Positions 8,737 to 24,722 are shown, counted from the stretch's first letter. The stretch is 24,722 nucleotides of DNA from Xenorhabdus eapokensis (GCF_001908105.1 NZ_MKGQ01000031.1:1-24722), one strand, 5' to 3'. A program made the numbers and translations. The notes: generated from the letters alone by a model not told the origin.

Positions 8737-8937
8737 TTAGAAGGCCAATGATAACAACTTGAAAAAATTATTATCATTGGCCTCCCAATTGCCTTTTTTA
8801 CCCTGTTTTTCTTTACGATTATAACTTCCTTTACCTTTTTTATTTTTCTCTACTCTTTGTCTAAACAAAGGATCATGTAATAAGGCTTCTATAGCATTAT
8901 CTTTGATAATACCTTTTTTATGGCGATATGTTGTCAT
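8737..8937 (-). CDS. arfA: alternative ribosome-rescue factor A
   Basis: ArfA rescues ribosomes stalled at the end of non-stop mRNA when tmRNA is insufficient, by placing its C-terminal part in the empty mRNA channel and recruiting release factor RF2. The 66-residue frame has the family core [19 protein letters not shown] (12-30) followed by a basic segment KNKKGKGSY and GNWEA. E. coli ArfA is 72 residues and differs only after this point. The last 14 codons are part of a perfect 13-pair hairpin (8742-8783), the family hallmark: cleavage or termination there yields a stop-less mRNA that tmRNA normally tags, so ArfA accumulates only when tmRNA fails. It is convergent with trkA. Confidence 0.93.
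   Translation of the reverse strand: MTTYRHKKGIIKDNAIEALLHDPLFRQRVEKNKKGKGSYNRKEKQGKKGNWEANDNNFFKLLSLAF
8742..8783 (-). promoter_or_regulatory. self-truncating hairpin inside the arfA 3' end
   Basis: Arms 8742-8754 and 8771-8783 are perfect complements of 13 bases with a 16-base loop. The hairpin begins at about codon 53 and ends two bases before the stop codon. In E. coli arfA the equivalent structure causes RNase III cleavage and/or termination before the stop codon. On the plus strand the same hairpin lies 46 bases after the trkA stop and may also stabilise or end trkA mRNA. Confidence 0.85.
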
Positions 8938-8959
8938 AATGATCTCTAAAGTAATGATA

Positions 8960-8988
8960 AAATTGTTTTGTGCTTAAAAACAGCACAA
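8960..8988 (-). terminator. weak terminator-like hairpin after zntR
   Basis: On the minus strand TTGTGCT (8988-8982) pairs with AGCACAA (8974-8968), followed by a mixed A/T tail with four Ts. It lies in the 85-base gap between the zntR stop and the arfA start. The tail is not a clean T-run, so the call is weak. Confidence 0.35.
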
Positions 8989-9022
8989 TTGTACTCTTAG
9001 CACCCGGAACAATAAAGAAAAA

Positions 9023-9436
9023 TTATCTGTTTGTCGCACCTTCTTCCAAAATTTCCAATATAGAACAATATGTACTAACGTGCATACTACCACAACAAGC
9101 ATCACTCAACATTTTCAAAGAATCACGCATTTTTTGCATTTCTAATAATTTTTCTTCAACTTCTCGCAATCTTGAATCAACAATATGTTTTGACTCTTTG
9201 CATGTATGGTGCTCAGGATCAACCCGAATAGATAATAGTTCTACAATTGCTTCCAATGTAAAACCTAATTGTTTTGCATAGCGAATAAAACGTAATCGCT
9301 GTAGATCCTGTTCAGTATAGAGTCTATAACCACCTTCGGTTCTTTCTCCATGGAGCATCAATCCTTGTTTTTCATAAAAGCGGATAGTATCAGGTGTTAC
9401 ATCTGCTAATTTAGCCAACTGACCGATGCGATACAT
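9023..9436 (-). CDS. zntR: MerR-family zinc-responsive regulator ZntR
   Basis: Zinc-sensing transcription factor that in E. coli distorts the long-spacer promoter of the exporter gene zntA to activate it. The 137 residues contain a MerR-type winged helix (YRIGQLAKLADVTPDTIRFYE, about 2-22, with the wing around GGYRLY 35-40), a dimerisation helix (about 80-112), and the metal loop. The zinc ligands of E. coli ZntR keep the same numbers: C79 (HHTC), C114, C115, H119 and C124, which separates it from CueR. The extra C-terminal cysteine of E. coli is absent. E. coli yhdN, usually between zntR and rplQ, is missing here. Confidence 0.94.
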   Translation of the reverse strand: MYRIGQLAKLADVTPDTIRFYEKQGLMLHGERTEGGYRLYTEQDLQRLRFIRYAKQLGFTLEAIVELLSIRVDPEHHTCKESKHIVDSRLREVEEKLLEMQKMRDSLKMLSDACCGSMHVSTYCSILEILEEGATNR

Positions 9437-9574
9437 AAGATTCCCCTATCAAGTAACAAATAATCACAATACTACCAGAATAGGCTAAGAGATCATCTGC
9501 ACAGGAAAAATTTGCAGATTAGATGATGAATATAAAACGAAGAGTTAATTAAGGGATTAAAATTAAAAGGCAAT
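9437..9574. other. zntR upstream region with overlapping inverted repeats
   Basis: This 138-base A/T-rich gap lies between the zntR start and the alpha-operon terminator and holds no gene. The zntR promoter must be here but I could not place its boxes. Two competing pairings are visible: ATCATCT (9492-9498) with AGATGAT (9521-9527), and ATCTGCA (9495-9501) with TGCAGAT (9513-9519). Function unknown. Confidence 0.4.
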
Positions 9575-9602
9575 AAAAAACCGGGTATTATCCCGGTTTT
9601 TT
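9575..9602 (-). terminator. alpha-operon terminator
   Basis: Perfect stem with arms at 9575-9585 and 9592-9602, a six-base loop and six Ts after the GC-rich part on the minus strand. It is 14 bases beyond the rplQ stop. The symmetric A and T runs make it usable in both directions. Confidence 0.93.
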
Positions 9603-9615
9603 ACGCTCCTACAGA

Positions 9616-10032
<417 letters not shown>

Positions 10033-10048
10033 TTAACCTGTGATCTAG

Positions 10049-11038
10049 TTACTCATCAGCAATACTTGCTGGTGGCCAGTTTTCCAGACGCATGCCCAGA
10101 GAAAGTCCACGTGAAGCCAGTACGTCTTTAATCTCAGTAAGAGATTTTTTACCCAAGTTAGGTGTTTTAAGTAACTCAACTTCAGTACGCTGTACTAGAT
10201 CACCGATGTAGTGGATAGCTTCTGCTTTAAGGCAGTTAGCAGAGCGGACAGTCAATTCCAGATCGTCAACAGGGCGCAGCAGGATCGGATCAAACTCTGG
10301 CTTCTCTTCTTTTACTTCTGGTTGACGTACATCACGTAAATCAACGAAAGCTTCTAGTTGTTCAGCCAGAATGGTAGCTGCACGGCGAATCGCCTCTTCA
10401 GGATCGATTGTACCGTTAGTTTCCATCTCGATAACCAGCTTATCCAAGTCAGTACGCTGTTCTACACGAGCTGCTTCAACATTGTAGGCGATACGCTCTA
10501 CTGGGCTATAGCAAGCATCTACTAACAAACGACCGATAGGGCGCTCATCTTCTTCCGAATGAATTCGGGCAGAAGCCGGCACATATCCACGACCGCGCTG
10601 AACTTTAATACGCATGCTAATGGAAGCACTTTCGTCAGTCAGATGGCAGATTACGTGCTGCGGCTTGACGATTTCGACATCACCATCATGGATGATATCG
10701 GCTGCAGTCACAGGGCCAATGCCAGATTTATTCAAAGTAAGGATAACTTCATCTTTACCCTGAACTTTCACCGCCAGCCCTTTCAGATTGAGGAGAATCT
10801 CCAGGATATCTTCCTGTACACCTTCTTTGGTGCTGTACTCATGCAGTACACCATCAATCTCAACCTCAGTCACCGCACAACCCGGCATAGACGAAAGCAG
10901 AATACGGCGCAGTGCGTTGCCAAGAGTATGGCCAAAGCCACGCTCTAATGGCTCAAGGGTCACCTTGGCGTGCGTCGAACTGACTTGCTCGATATCTACC
11001 AGGCGCGGTTTTAGAAACTCTGTCACAGAACCCTGCAT
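10049..11038 (-). CDS. rpoA: DNA-directed RNA polymerase alpha subunit
   Basis: Alpha subunit, present as a dimer that nucleates RNA polymerase assembly. The 329 residues equal E. coli. The N-terminal domain (about 1-235) has [17 protein letters not shown] for dimerisation. A flexible linker (about 236-248) leads to the C-terminal domain (249-329). There the DNA-contact residues R265, N268, C269, G296, K298 and S299 are unchanged, so UP elements such as the one at the rRNA P1 promoter in this window should be recognised in the same way. It is embedded between rpsD and rplQ, so its level follows ribosomal-protein synthesis, with S4 as the operon's repressor in E. coli. Confidence 0.98.
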
Positions 11039-11063
11039 TGTGTCCTCTCTTTGGTGCTAAGCT

Positions 11064-11702
<639 letters not shown>

Positions 11703-11720
11703 CTAAAAAACGAAGACGTA

Positions 11721-12113
<393 letters not shown>

Positions 12114-12125
12114 TCAATACCCCGA

Positions 12126-12482
12126 TTATTTCTTGATCGGTTTACGCGGACCCTTACGGGTACGTGCATTGGTCTTAGTACGCTGACCGCGAACTGGTAG
12201 ACCACGACGATGACGCAAACCACGATAGCAACCAAGATCCATCAGACGTTTGATACTCAGGGTTACTTCACGACGCAGATCACCTTCTACAACGTATTTG
12301 GCAACTTCGTCACGCAGCTTGTCAATTTGCTCTTCAGACAGCTCACTGATCTTAACATTTTCAGCAATGCCCGCTGCTGCACAGATTGCTTGTGAGCGGG
12401 TTTTACCGATACCATAGATCGAAGTTAATGCGATTACAGTATGTTTCTGATCAGGAATGTTAATGCCTGCTATACGGGCCAC
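12126..12482 (-). CDS. rpsM: 30S ribosomal protein S13
   Basis: Head protein uS13, which touches the P-site tRNA through its basic C-terminal tail and forms intersubunit bridges with 23S rRNA and L5. The 118 residues start [14 protein letters not shown], with a helix-two-turn-helix region and a tail rich in R and K ([21 protein letters not shown]). The start codon is GTG, as in E. coli, preceded by TAGGAG. That start and its ribosome site belong to the S4-binding pseudoknot leader, so this is the gene through which the alpha operon is translationally repressed. Confidence 0.97.
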   Translation of the reverse strand: MARIAGINIPDQKHTVIALTSIYGIGKTRSQAICAAAGIAENVKISELSEEQIDKLRDEVAKYVVEGDLRREVTLSIKRLMDLGCYRGLRHRRGLPVRGQRTKTNARTRKGPRKPIKK

Positions 12483-12562
12483 TATGCACTCCTACAATAT
12501 TTATTCACTGCAACATCATTCTGAAAAGCCCGTTTTCAGGATACTCAAATAATGTTGCTGTC
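12483..12562 (-). promoter_or_regulatory. alpha-operon S4-binding pseudoknot leader
   Basis: The leader before rpsM shows the parts known from the E. coli alpha-operon mRNA. An outer stem pairs 12552-12558 with 12510-12516 (seven perfect pairs, extendable past one mismatch). Inside it an inner hairpin pairs CTGAAAA with TTTTCAG (arms 12533-12539 and 12521-12527, five-base loop). Downstream are the ribosome site GGAG and the GTG start. In E. coli S4 traps this fold with the 30S in an inactive complex. Loop and inner stem look conserved, while the outer stem differs in sequence but still pairs. Confidence 0.85.
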
Positions 12563-12596
12563 AGATAAAAAAGATTGGCTGGCTAATTTAGCCAGC
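12563..12596 (-). terminator. hairpin with T-run at the end of the spc operon
   Basis: A 19-base perfect dyad centred at 12587 (12578-12596), followed on the minus strand by CAATC and six Ts (about 12567-12572). It resembles an intrinsic terminator for transcripts coming from rpmJ. It contains the -10 box of the alpha promoter, so it can hardly serve both functions independently; in E. coli some transcripts read through from spc into alpha. Confidence 0.55.
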
Positions 12597-12613
12597 TCAA
12601 CCCAACTTTGCAA
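12585..12613 (-). promoter_or_regulatory. alpha-operon promoter
   Basis: On the minus strand TTGCAA (12613-12608) and TAAATT (12590-12585) are separated by 17 bases, between rpmJ and the S4 leader. It occupies the same position and keeps the same -35 as the E. coli alpha promoter as I recall it, with one changed base in the -10. Confidence 0.75.
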
Positions 12614-12630
12614 GAAAAATATGCGATTAA

Positions 12631-12747
12631 TTAGCCTTGGCGCTGTTTGTGCTTAGGCTCTGCATTGCAAATCACACGAACGATACCGTTACGTCTAACA
12701 ATTTTGCAATTGCGGCATAATTTCTTGACGGAAGCACGAACTTTCAT
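12631..12747 (-). CDS. rpmJ: 50S ribosomal protein L36
   Basis: The smallest ribosomal protein, bL36, which helps fold 23S rRNA at the base of the L7/L12 stalk region. The frame encodes 38 residues: it begins [11 protein letters not shown] and ends KHKQRQG. It is the zinc-binding form, with ligands C11, C14, C27 and the histidine near residue 32, so no separate zinc-free copy is implied here. It is the last spc-operon gene, 32 bases after secY, just before the alpha promoter. The ribosome site upstream is GGAG. Confidence 0.96.
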   Translation of the reverse strand: MKVRASVKKLCRNCKIVRRNGIVRVICNAEPKHKQRQG

Positions 12748-12779
12748 TTTTACTCTCCGTAACTTCTCAAGCAAACCAA

Positions 12780-14111
12780 TTAGCGGTTATATCCTTTCAG
12801 GTTTGCTTTTTTCAATGCAGACTCATATTGACTCGACATCATCAGAGTTTGCACTTGAGCCATAAAGTCCATGATGACGACGACTACAATCAGTAGGGAA
12901 GTACCACCAAAATAGAATGGTACTTTCATTGCATCACGCATGAACTCCGGGATTAAGCAGATAAAAGTAATATATAACGCACCAATTAAGGTTAGACGAG
13001 TCATTACTTTATCAATGTACTTAGCCGTTTGCTCTCCCGGACGAATTCCTGGTACGAATGCACCGGACTTCTTCAGGTTATCTGCTGTTTCTCTTGGGTT
13101 GAAAACCAAAGCCGTGTAGAAGAAACAGAAGAAGATGATTGCAGATGCGTATAATAACACATAAAGCGGTTGACCTGGTTGCAAATACATAGAAATAGTT
13201 GTCAACCAATTCCAGCCTGTTCCCCCGCCAAACCAAGAAGCTATGGTACCAGGGAACAAAATAATACTGGAAGCAAAAATTGCAGGGATAACCCCAGCCA
13301 TATTCACTTTCAACGGCAAATGTGTACTTTGTGCCGCGAAAACTTTGCGACCTTGCTGACGTTTCGCATAGTTAACAACGATACGACGTTGACCACGCTC
13401 AATGAAAACAACGAAGAAAGTTACGGCAAACACTAATACTGCAACCAACAGCAACAGGAGGAAGTGCAGGTCGCCTTGCCGAGCTTGCTCGATGGTGTGA
13501 CCAATTGCAGGCGGTAGACCCGCAACGATACCAGCAAAGATTATGATTGAAATACCGTTACCGATACCTCGCTCAGTAATCTGCTCACCCAACCACATCA
13601 AGAACATGGTTCCCGTGACCAGACTTACAACAGCCGTGAAATAGAATGCAAAGCCAGGGTTAATCACTAATCCTTGCATTCCAGGCATATTCGGCAACCC
13701 AGTAGCAATACCGATTGACTGAAATATTGCCAGCACTAATGTGCCATAACGGGTGTACTGACTGATCTTACGACGACCAGCTTCCCCTTCCTTCTTAATC
13801 TCTGCTAAACGGGGGTTAACCACAGTTAGCAACTGGATAATAATAGATGCAGAAATATACGGCATTATACCCAGTGCAAAGATAGAAGCACGGCTTAAAG
13901 CACCACCAGAGAACATATTAAACATTTCAATGATGGTGCCTCTTTGCTGCTCGAGCAATTTGGCAAGCACAGCGGCATCAATACCAGGGATTGGAATAAA
14001 AGAGCCAATACGGAAAACAATTAGAGCTCCAATGACAAACAAAAGTCTGCGTTTTAACTCGCCTAATCCGCCTTTGGCACTTTGAAAATCTAATCCTGGT
14101 TGTTTAGCCAT
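12780..14111 (-). CDS. secY: preprotein translocase subunit SecY
   Basis: Channel subunit of the SecYEG translocon in the inner membrane, through which secreted and membrane proteins pass, driven by SecA or the ribosome. The 443 residues equal E. coli and contain ten hydrophobic segments. Signatures are the N-terminal [17 protein letters not shown], the plug region after the first membrane helix, [22 protein letters not shown] (second helix), and the cytoplasmic loop [17 protein letters not shown] that binds SecA and ribosomes. Co-transcription with ribosomal proteins ties translocon supply to ribosome supply. It starts 7 bases after rplO. Confidence 0.98.
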   Translation of the reverse strand: MAKQPGLDFQSAKGGLGELKRRLLFVIGALIVFRIGSFIPIPGIDAAVLAKLLEQQRGTIIEMFNMFSGGALSRASIFALGIMPYISASIIIQLLTVVNPRLAEIKKEGEAGRRKISQYTRYGTLVLAIFQSIGIATGLPNMPGMQGLVINPGFAFYFTAVVSLVTGTMFLMWLGEQITERGIGNGISIIIFAGIVAGLPPAIGHTIEQARQGDLHFLLLLLVAVLVFAVTFFVVFIERGQRRIVVNYAKRQQGRKVFAAQSTHLPLKVNMAGVIPAIFASSIILFPGTIASWFGGGTGWNWLTTISMYLQPGQPLYVLLYASAIIFFCFFYTALVFNPRETADNLKKSGAFVPGIRPGEQTAKYIDKVMTRLTLIGALYITFICLIPEFMRDAMKVPFYFGGTSLLIVVVVIMDFMAQVQTLMMSSQYESALKKANLKGYNR

Positions 14112-14118
14112 CTGTTAC

Positions 14119-14553
14119 TTATTCCTCAATTTTACCGCCAGCAGCTTCAATTGCAGCACGGGCGCCTTTAGTAACACGCAAGCCACGCACAGTTACTGCA
14201 CGATTGACTTCGCCAGAAAGCATTACTTTTGCGAATTCAATTTGAGGGCCAATAATGTTAGCAGCTTTCAGTGCATTCAGATCGATAACATCGCCTTCAA
14301 CGCGGGCAAAATCAGACAGACGAATTTCTGCAGTGACCATTGCCTTACGTGAAGTGAAACCAAATTTTGGCAGACGACGGTATAAAGGCATCTGGCCGCC
14401 TTCAAAACCACGACGAACGCCACCGCCAGAACGAGACTTCTGACCTTTGTGACCACGACCGCCGGTTTTACCCAGACCAGAACCAATACCACGACCTACA
14501 CGTTTAGGTGCGTGCTTGGCACCTTCAGCCGGAGACAGAGTATTTAAGCGCAT
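14119..14553 (-). CDS. rplO: 50S ribosomal protein L15
   Basis: Large-subunit protein uL15, a late assembly protein near the peptidyl transferase side of the 50S. The 144 residues equal E. coli. The long glycine/arginine/lysine-rich N-terminal extension ([22 protein letters not shown], split over residues 21-42) threads into 23S rRNA, and a globular C-terminal domain follows (about 70-144). It lies between rpmD (3 bases upstream) and secY (7 bases downstream), so translation of the three is probably coupled. Confidence 0.97.
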   Translation of the reverse strand: MRLNTLSPAEGAKHAPKRVGRGIGSGLGKTGGRGHKGQKSRSGGGVRRGFEGGQMPLYRRLPKFGFTSRKAMVTAEIRLSDFARVEGDVIDLNALKAANIIGPQIEFAKVMLSGEVNRAVTVRGLRVTKGARAAIEAAGGKIEE

Positions 14554-14556
14554 CTG

Positions 14557-14736
14557 TTACTCCTCAACTTTAACCATATAGGAAACCAAGTTGACCATAC
14601 CGCGAATAGCTGGTGTATCTTCACGCTCAACAGTATGCCCAATGCGACGCAGACCTAAACCAGTCAGAGTTGCCTTATGTTTCGGCAAACGACCAATTGA
14701 ACTGCGAACCTGAGTAATTTTAATAGTCTTAGCCAT
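14557..14736 (-). CDS. rpmD: 50S ribosomal protein L30
   Basis: Small large-subunit protein uL30 of 59 residues, the same length as in E. coli. It begins [20 protein letters not shown] and ends VSYMVKVEE; the [12 protein letters not shown] motif (about 29-40) is the family signature. The ATG at 14736 is chosen over an in-frame ATG 36 bases upstream, which would overlap rpsE and add residues without homology. Only 4 bases separate it from the rpsE stop codon. Confidence 0.96.
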   Translation of the reverse strand: MAKTIKITQVRSSIGRLPKHKATLTGLGLRRIGHTVEREDTPAIRGMVNLVSYMVKVEE

Positions 14737-14740
14737 GGTC

Positions 14741-15250
<510 letters not shown>

Positions 15251-15255
15251 CTACC

Positions 15256-15618
<363 letters not shown>

Positions 15619-16152
15619 TTACTTCTTCTTAGCCTCTTTGGTACGCACGACTTCATCGGCGTAACGAACACCCTTGCCTTTATATGGCTCAGGACGACGA
15701 TAGGCACGCAAATCTGCCGCAACCTGACCAATCACCTGCTTATCAGCACCTTTCAGTACGATTTCAGTTTGTGATGGGCATTCCGCAGTTATGCCTGCTG
15801 GCAGCTGATGCTCAACCGGATGCGAGAAGCCTAAAGACAAACTAACTACGTTGCCTTTAACTGCTGCACGATAACCAACACCAACCAGCTGAAGCTTCTT
15901 AGTGAAACCTTCGTTAACACCAATAACCATAGCGTTCAGCAGAGAACGAGTTGTACCTGCCTGCGCCCAAGCGTCAGCAAAACCTTCGCGCGGAGCGAAA
16001 GTCAATTGGCTATCCGCATGATTAACTTCAACTGCGTTGTGGATTTTACGACTTAGCTCGCCGTTTTTACCCTTAATCGAAATAACCTGACCGTCGAGTT
16101 TAACCTCTACGCCGGCAGGAATGACGACGGGTGCTTTTGCAACACGAGACAT
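15619..16152 (-). CDS. rplF: 50S ribosomal protein L6
   Basis: uL6 lies next to the sarcin-ricin loop where elongation factors bind. The 177 residues equal E. coli and consist of two repeated alpha-beta domains (about 1-80 and 82-170), which carry similar K-G-K-x-G type rRNA-binding loops. The C-terminal signature [18 protein letters not shown] is intact. It starts 14 bases after rpsH. Confidence 0.97.
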   Translation of the reverse strand: MSRVAKAPVVIPAGVEVKLDGQVISIKGKNGELSRKIHNAVEVNHADSQLTFAPREGFADAWAQAGTTRSLLNAMVIGVNEGFTKKLQLVGVGYRAAVKGNVVSLSLGFSHPVEHQLPAGITAECPSQTEIVLKGADKQVIGQVAADLRAYRRPEPYKGKGVRYADEVVRTKEAKKK

Positions 16153-16166
16153 TCTTTCCTCCCGAA

Positions 16167-16565
<399 letters not shown>

Positions 16566-16592
16566 TTACTCCCGTGATTCAATTGGTGACAA

Positions 16593-18172
<1,580 letters not shown>

Positions 18173-18247
18173 CTAAATGTCAACTACTACTGAGCCACTT
18201 TATTTTTAAAGAGGCCGTTTCAATATCCCATACTACGAGGGCGCGGC

Positions 18248-18276
18248 ATTATAACACCACATCTTCGCGATGGACA
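18248..18276 (-). promoter_or_regulatory. spc-operon promoter
   Basis: On the minus strand a perfect TATAAT (18253-18248) is preceded by TGT, giving an extended -10 element, and by a poor -35 (TGTCCA, 17 bases upstream). It lies directly downstream of the S10-operon terminator. The run GTGTTATAATGCCGCGCCC is the same as I recall for E. coli Pspc. Its position 88 bases before rplN fits. Confidence 0.85.
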
Positions 18277-18315
18277 GAAAAATAAACGGCCCCGTTATTT
18301 TTTGGGCCGTTTATC
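18276..18315 (-). terminator. S10-operon terminator
   Basis: On the minus strand AAACGGCCC (18312-18304) pairs perfectly with GGGCCGTTT (18292-18284) around an A-rich loop, followed by ATTTTTC. It starts about 20 bases after the rpsQ stop codon and precedes the spc promoter. Together with that promoter it fills the 175-base gap between rpsQ and rplN. Confidence 0.92.
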
Positions 18316-18335
18316 TCATACGATATAGCGATCTA

Positions 18336-20264
<1,929 letters not shown>

Positions 20265-20269
20265 CTACC

Positions 20270-20551
<282 letters not shown>

Positions 20552-20562
20552 TTATCCTCTAA

Positions 20563-21393
<831 letters not shown>

Positions 21394-21406
21394 TTACTCC
21401 TCCGAC

Positions 21407-22972
<1,566 letters not shown>

Positions 22973-22992
22973 TCAATCGCTCAATGACCTGA

Positions 22993-23480
<488 letters not shown>

Positions 23481-23482
23481 GC

Positions 23483-23510
23483 ATTATACGTGATTTTATC
23501 CACAAAGCAA
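23483..23510 (-). promoter_or_regulatory. S10-operon promoter
   Basis: On the minus strand a perfect TATAAT (23488-23483) followed by a GCGCGAGC discriminator, with a -35-like TTGCTT (23510-23505) 16 bases upstream. It is placed to give the long L4-responsive leader. The GC-rich discriminator resembles that of stringently controlled promoters. Further upstream, 23511-23572, the minus strand is strongly pyrimidine-rich, with no gene. Confidence 0.8.
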
Positions 23511-23571
23511 TATTAAGAGTGAAATCTATGCAAAAAGTACGACAAGAAAGAGGAAAGCAAGAAAGAAAATG

Positions 23572-23607
23572 GAAGAAAAATGCCCTATATACATCAAATT
23601 ATAGGGC
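23572..23607 (-). terminator. bfr terminator
   Basis: On the minus strand GCCCTATA (23607-23600) pairs perfectly with TATAGGGC (23589-23582) around a ten-base loop, followed by ATTTTTCTTCC. It begins 16 bases past the bfr stop codon and separates bfr from the S10 promoter. Confidence 0.85.
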
Positions 23608-23622
23608 GGCAAAAAATTATAG

Positions 23623-24099
23623 CTACTCGTTTTCATTAAGCTGAGATTGAATGTAATTTTGTATTCCAATTCTAGTTATCAGTTCAAGTTGAGTTTCCAA
23701 CCAATCTATATGATTTTCTTCATCAGTAAGTACCTCTATCATCAAGTCTCTACTAACATAATCATGAACTGAATCGGCATATGCAATGGCTTCTCTGAGA
23801 TCCTTCACACCACGTAACTCTAATTCCATATCAGATTTTAACATCTCTTCTACATCTTCTCCGATATTGAGCTTGCCTAAATCTTGTAGATTTGGCACCC
23901 CTTCCAGAAAAAGAATACGCTCGATAAATTTATCTGCGTGCTTCATCTCATCAATGGACTCGTGATATTCAATTTCATTCAAACGCATCAATCCCCAATC
24001 CTTAAACATTCGGGCATGCAAGAAATATTGATTGATAGCGACAAGTTCATTACCGAGAAGTTTATTCAAATGTGCAATTATTTTTTTATCACCTTTCAT
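23623..24099 (-). CDS. bfr: bacterioferritin
   Basis: Forms a 24-subunit shell that stores iron as ferric mineral, with haem between subunit pairs. The 158 residues equal E. coli. The diiron ferroxidase ligands are all present: E18, E51, H54, E94, E127 and H130; the haem ligand M52 is also present. It begins [20 protein letters not shown], preceded by a strong GGAGG ribosome site. bfd, encoding its electron donor for iron release, is 76 bases upstream on the same strand. A terminator follows. Confidence 0.98.
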   Translation of the reverse strand: MKGDKKIIAHLNKLLGNELVAINQYFLHARMFKDWGLMRLNEIEYHESIDEMKHADKFIERILFLEGVPNLQDLGKLNIGEDVEEMLKSDMELELRGVKDLREAIAYADSVHDYVSRDLMIEVLTDEENHIDWLETQLELITRIGIQNYIQSQLNENE

Positions 24100-24130
24100 A
24101 GCAAGTTCCTCCGCTTCCAGTAACTAAAGT

Positions 24131-24159
24131 GTAGTACTAATTTAGCAGAGTAATTGCAA
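24131..24159 (-). promoter_or_regulatory. possible bfr promoter
   Basis: In the 76-base gap between bfd and bfr the minus strand has TTGCAA (24159-24154) and TACTAC (24136-24131), 17 bases apart. The -10 match is poor (three of six). If real, bfr can be expressed without bfd, which would make sense because E. coli regulates the two oppositely with iron. Confidence 0.3.
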
Positions 24160-24175
24160 GAAAATTGTGCTTATT

Positions 24176-24370
24176 TTAGGCAACATTATTTATTGGAGGC
24201 AGTAGGGCAATTTCCTCATTCATTATTTCACGTGCTTGACGTATGCATTTTCCACAATCGCCTCCTACAGGAACAAAGTTCCTCAACTCTCTGATAGAAC
24301 GAATATGTTGCTGATGAACAGCGTTACGTATGGCTTTATCACTTACTGCGTTGCAGAGACAAACATACAT
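24176..24370 (-). CDS. bfd: bacterioferritin-associated ferredoxin
   Basis: Small [2Fe-2S] protein that binds Bfr and passes electrons to its haem so that stored Fe3+ is reduced and released. The 64 residues equal E. coli. The four cluster cysteines are C4, C6, C39 and C42 (VCLC and CGKC), the BFD-type arrangement. In enterobacteria bfd is repressed by Fur with iron; I see only a weak Fur-like match upstream. It is followed by bfr. Confidence 0.96.
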   Translation of the reverse strand: MYVCLCNAVSDKAIRNAVHQQHIRSIRELRNFVPVGGDCGKCIRQAREIMNEEIALLPPINNVA

Positions 24371-24526
24371 GGAAGCACTCTTCTAAACTATTTACAAACC
24401 CTTGATGACTATTTAAGTCGGACAAAACATCCATACCTAAAATTGTTCACGCTTATAAAATAAGCGACACCCAGAATAGTAAATGGAAATAAATCTCATT
24501 TCAATTATTGTTTTTATTTTTGAGAA
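24371..24526 (-). promoter_or_regulatory. bfd upstream region with 17-base palindrome
   Basis: A gene-free A/T-rich stretch between bfd and the tufA terminators. On the minus strand TTTACT followed after 17 bases by TTTTAT (about 24484-24456) could be a promoter. Its -10 lies inside a perfect palindrome with arms CGCTTAT/ATAAGCG (24450-24466). Further upstream, 24490-24511, an A/T-rich stretch (AATAATTGAAATGAGATT on the minus strand) resembles a degenerate Fur site. No element here is certain. Confidence 0.35.
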
Positions 24527-24553
24527 CAAAAAAACCACCAAATTACGGTGGTT
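24527..24553 (-). terminator. distal tufA terminator
   Basis: On the minus strand AACCACC (24553-24547) pairs with GGTGGTT (24539-24533), a seven-base loop between, followed by a T-run of five more bases (24532-24528). The second of two terminators after tufA. Confidence 0.88.
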
Positions 24554-24560
24554 CAAAATA

Positions 24561-24590
24561 GAAAAAAGAGGAGCCAAGGCTCCTCTTTCT
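24561..24590 (-). terminator. proximal tufA terminator
   Basis: Stem arms 24565-24575 and 24578-24588 (GAGGAGCC/GGCTCCTC core) with a tight loop and six Ts on the minus strand. It lies 26 bases past the tufA stop. The two terminators in series insulate bfd from the very strong tufA transcription. Confidence 0.92.
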
Positions 24591-24613
24591 TATTATATTT
24601 TTATAATCAAAGA

Positions 24614-24722
24614 TTAAGCAATAACTTTAGCAACAACACCGGCGCCTACAGTACGGCCACCTTCACGGATTGCGAAACGCAGACCTTCGTCCATAGCGAT
24701 TGGTGCAATCAGGTTAACTACC
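24614..24722 (-). CDS. tufA: elongation factor Tu, 3' end (partial)
   Basis: Only the last 35 codons are in the window; the gene continues past the right edge. The translated end, [20 protein letters not shown] followed by VAKVIA, is the EF-Tu C-terminal domain 3, which includes the region contacting tRNA and EF-Ts. EF-Tu delivers aminoacyl-tRNA to the ribosome. The position next to the S10 operon indicates the str-operon copy (tufA) rather than tufB; the sequence alone could not tell them apart. Confidence 0.95.
   Translation of the reverse strand, partial: VVNLIAPIAMDEGLRFAIREGGRTVGAGVVAKVIA

Noticed and set aside
9023..9436. Assignment of the MerR regulator as CueR or another metal sensor
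   Set aside because: The C79, C114/C115, H119 and C124 pattern and the neighbouring alpha operon and arfA fit ZntR; CueR lacks the double-cysteine and C79 arrangement.
10559..10948. 129-codon open frame opposite rpoA, and similar long frames opposite many ribosomal genes
   Set aside because: They are side effects of strong codon bias in highly conserved genes on the other strand. They have no ribosome site or recognisable protein family, and the genes opposite are certain.
23511..23572. Purine-rich stretch between the S10 promoter and bfr terminator as a small gene
   Set aside because: No frame with a start and ribosome site; more easily read as sequence upstream of a promoter.

Overview
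The window is a core-genome segment of an enterobacterium. Protein sequences and gene order closely follow Escherichia coli around its 74-minute ribosomal region. Differences in the housekeeping proteins, AT-rich codon use outside the ribosomal genes, and loss of several neighbouring genes point to the Morganellaceae (Xenorhabdus/Photorhabdus/Proteus-like) rather than Escherichia itself. The family placement is an inference from memory of related sequences; the order Enterobacterales is secure.

Layout from left to right. (1) Positions 1-351 hold the promoter and leader of an rRNA operon that runs leftward out of the window (P1, P2, boxB/boxA), back to back with yrdA. (2) yrdA runs rightward and meets a leftward run dprA-yrdD-tsaC-aroE-yrdB (852-4241): DNA uptake/processing, a zinc-ribbon protein, tRNA t6A synthesis and shikimate dehydrogenase. 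(3) def-fmt-rsmB-trkA (4376-8695) run rightward: N-formyl-Met addition and removal, 16S rRNA m5C967 methylation, and potassium-uptake control. (4) arfA and zntR run leftward: stalled-ribosome rescue and zinc-export control. (5) 9575-23510 is the leftward S10-spc-alpha ribosomal protein supercluster, from rpsJ to rplQ, with all three operon promoters or leaders recognisable: the S10 leader (L4 control), Pspc behind the S10 terminator, the S8 operator at rplX/rplE, and Palpha followed by the S4-binding pseudoknot leader before rpsM. It encodes 26 ribosomal proteins plus SecY and the RNA polymerase alpha subunit. (6) bfr and bfd (iron storage and release) follow, and the window ends in the 3' end of tufA with two terminators in series.

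The region is almost entirely concerned with building ribosomes, initiating and rescuing translation, and processing nascent proteins. rpsJ (S10/NusE) at the right end encodes the partner of NusB that reads the boxA element at the left end.

I found no mobile element, CRISPR array, tRNA, prophage or defence island, and nothing that looks like a new multi-gene system. The points worth a second look are the self-truncating hairpin inside arfA, a terminator-like hairpin abutting the rsmB start codon, the absence of smg, mscL and yhdN from positions where E. coli has them, and the overlap of a spc-end hairpin with the alpha-operon promoter.
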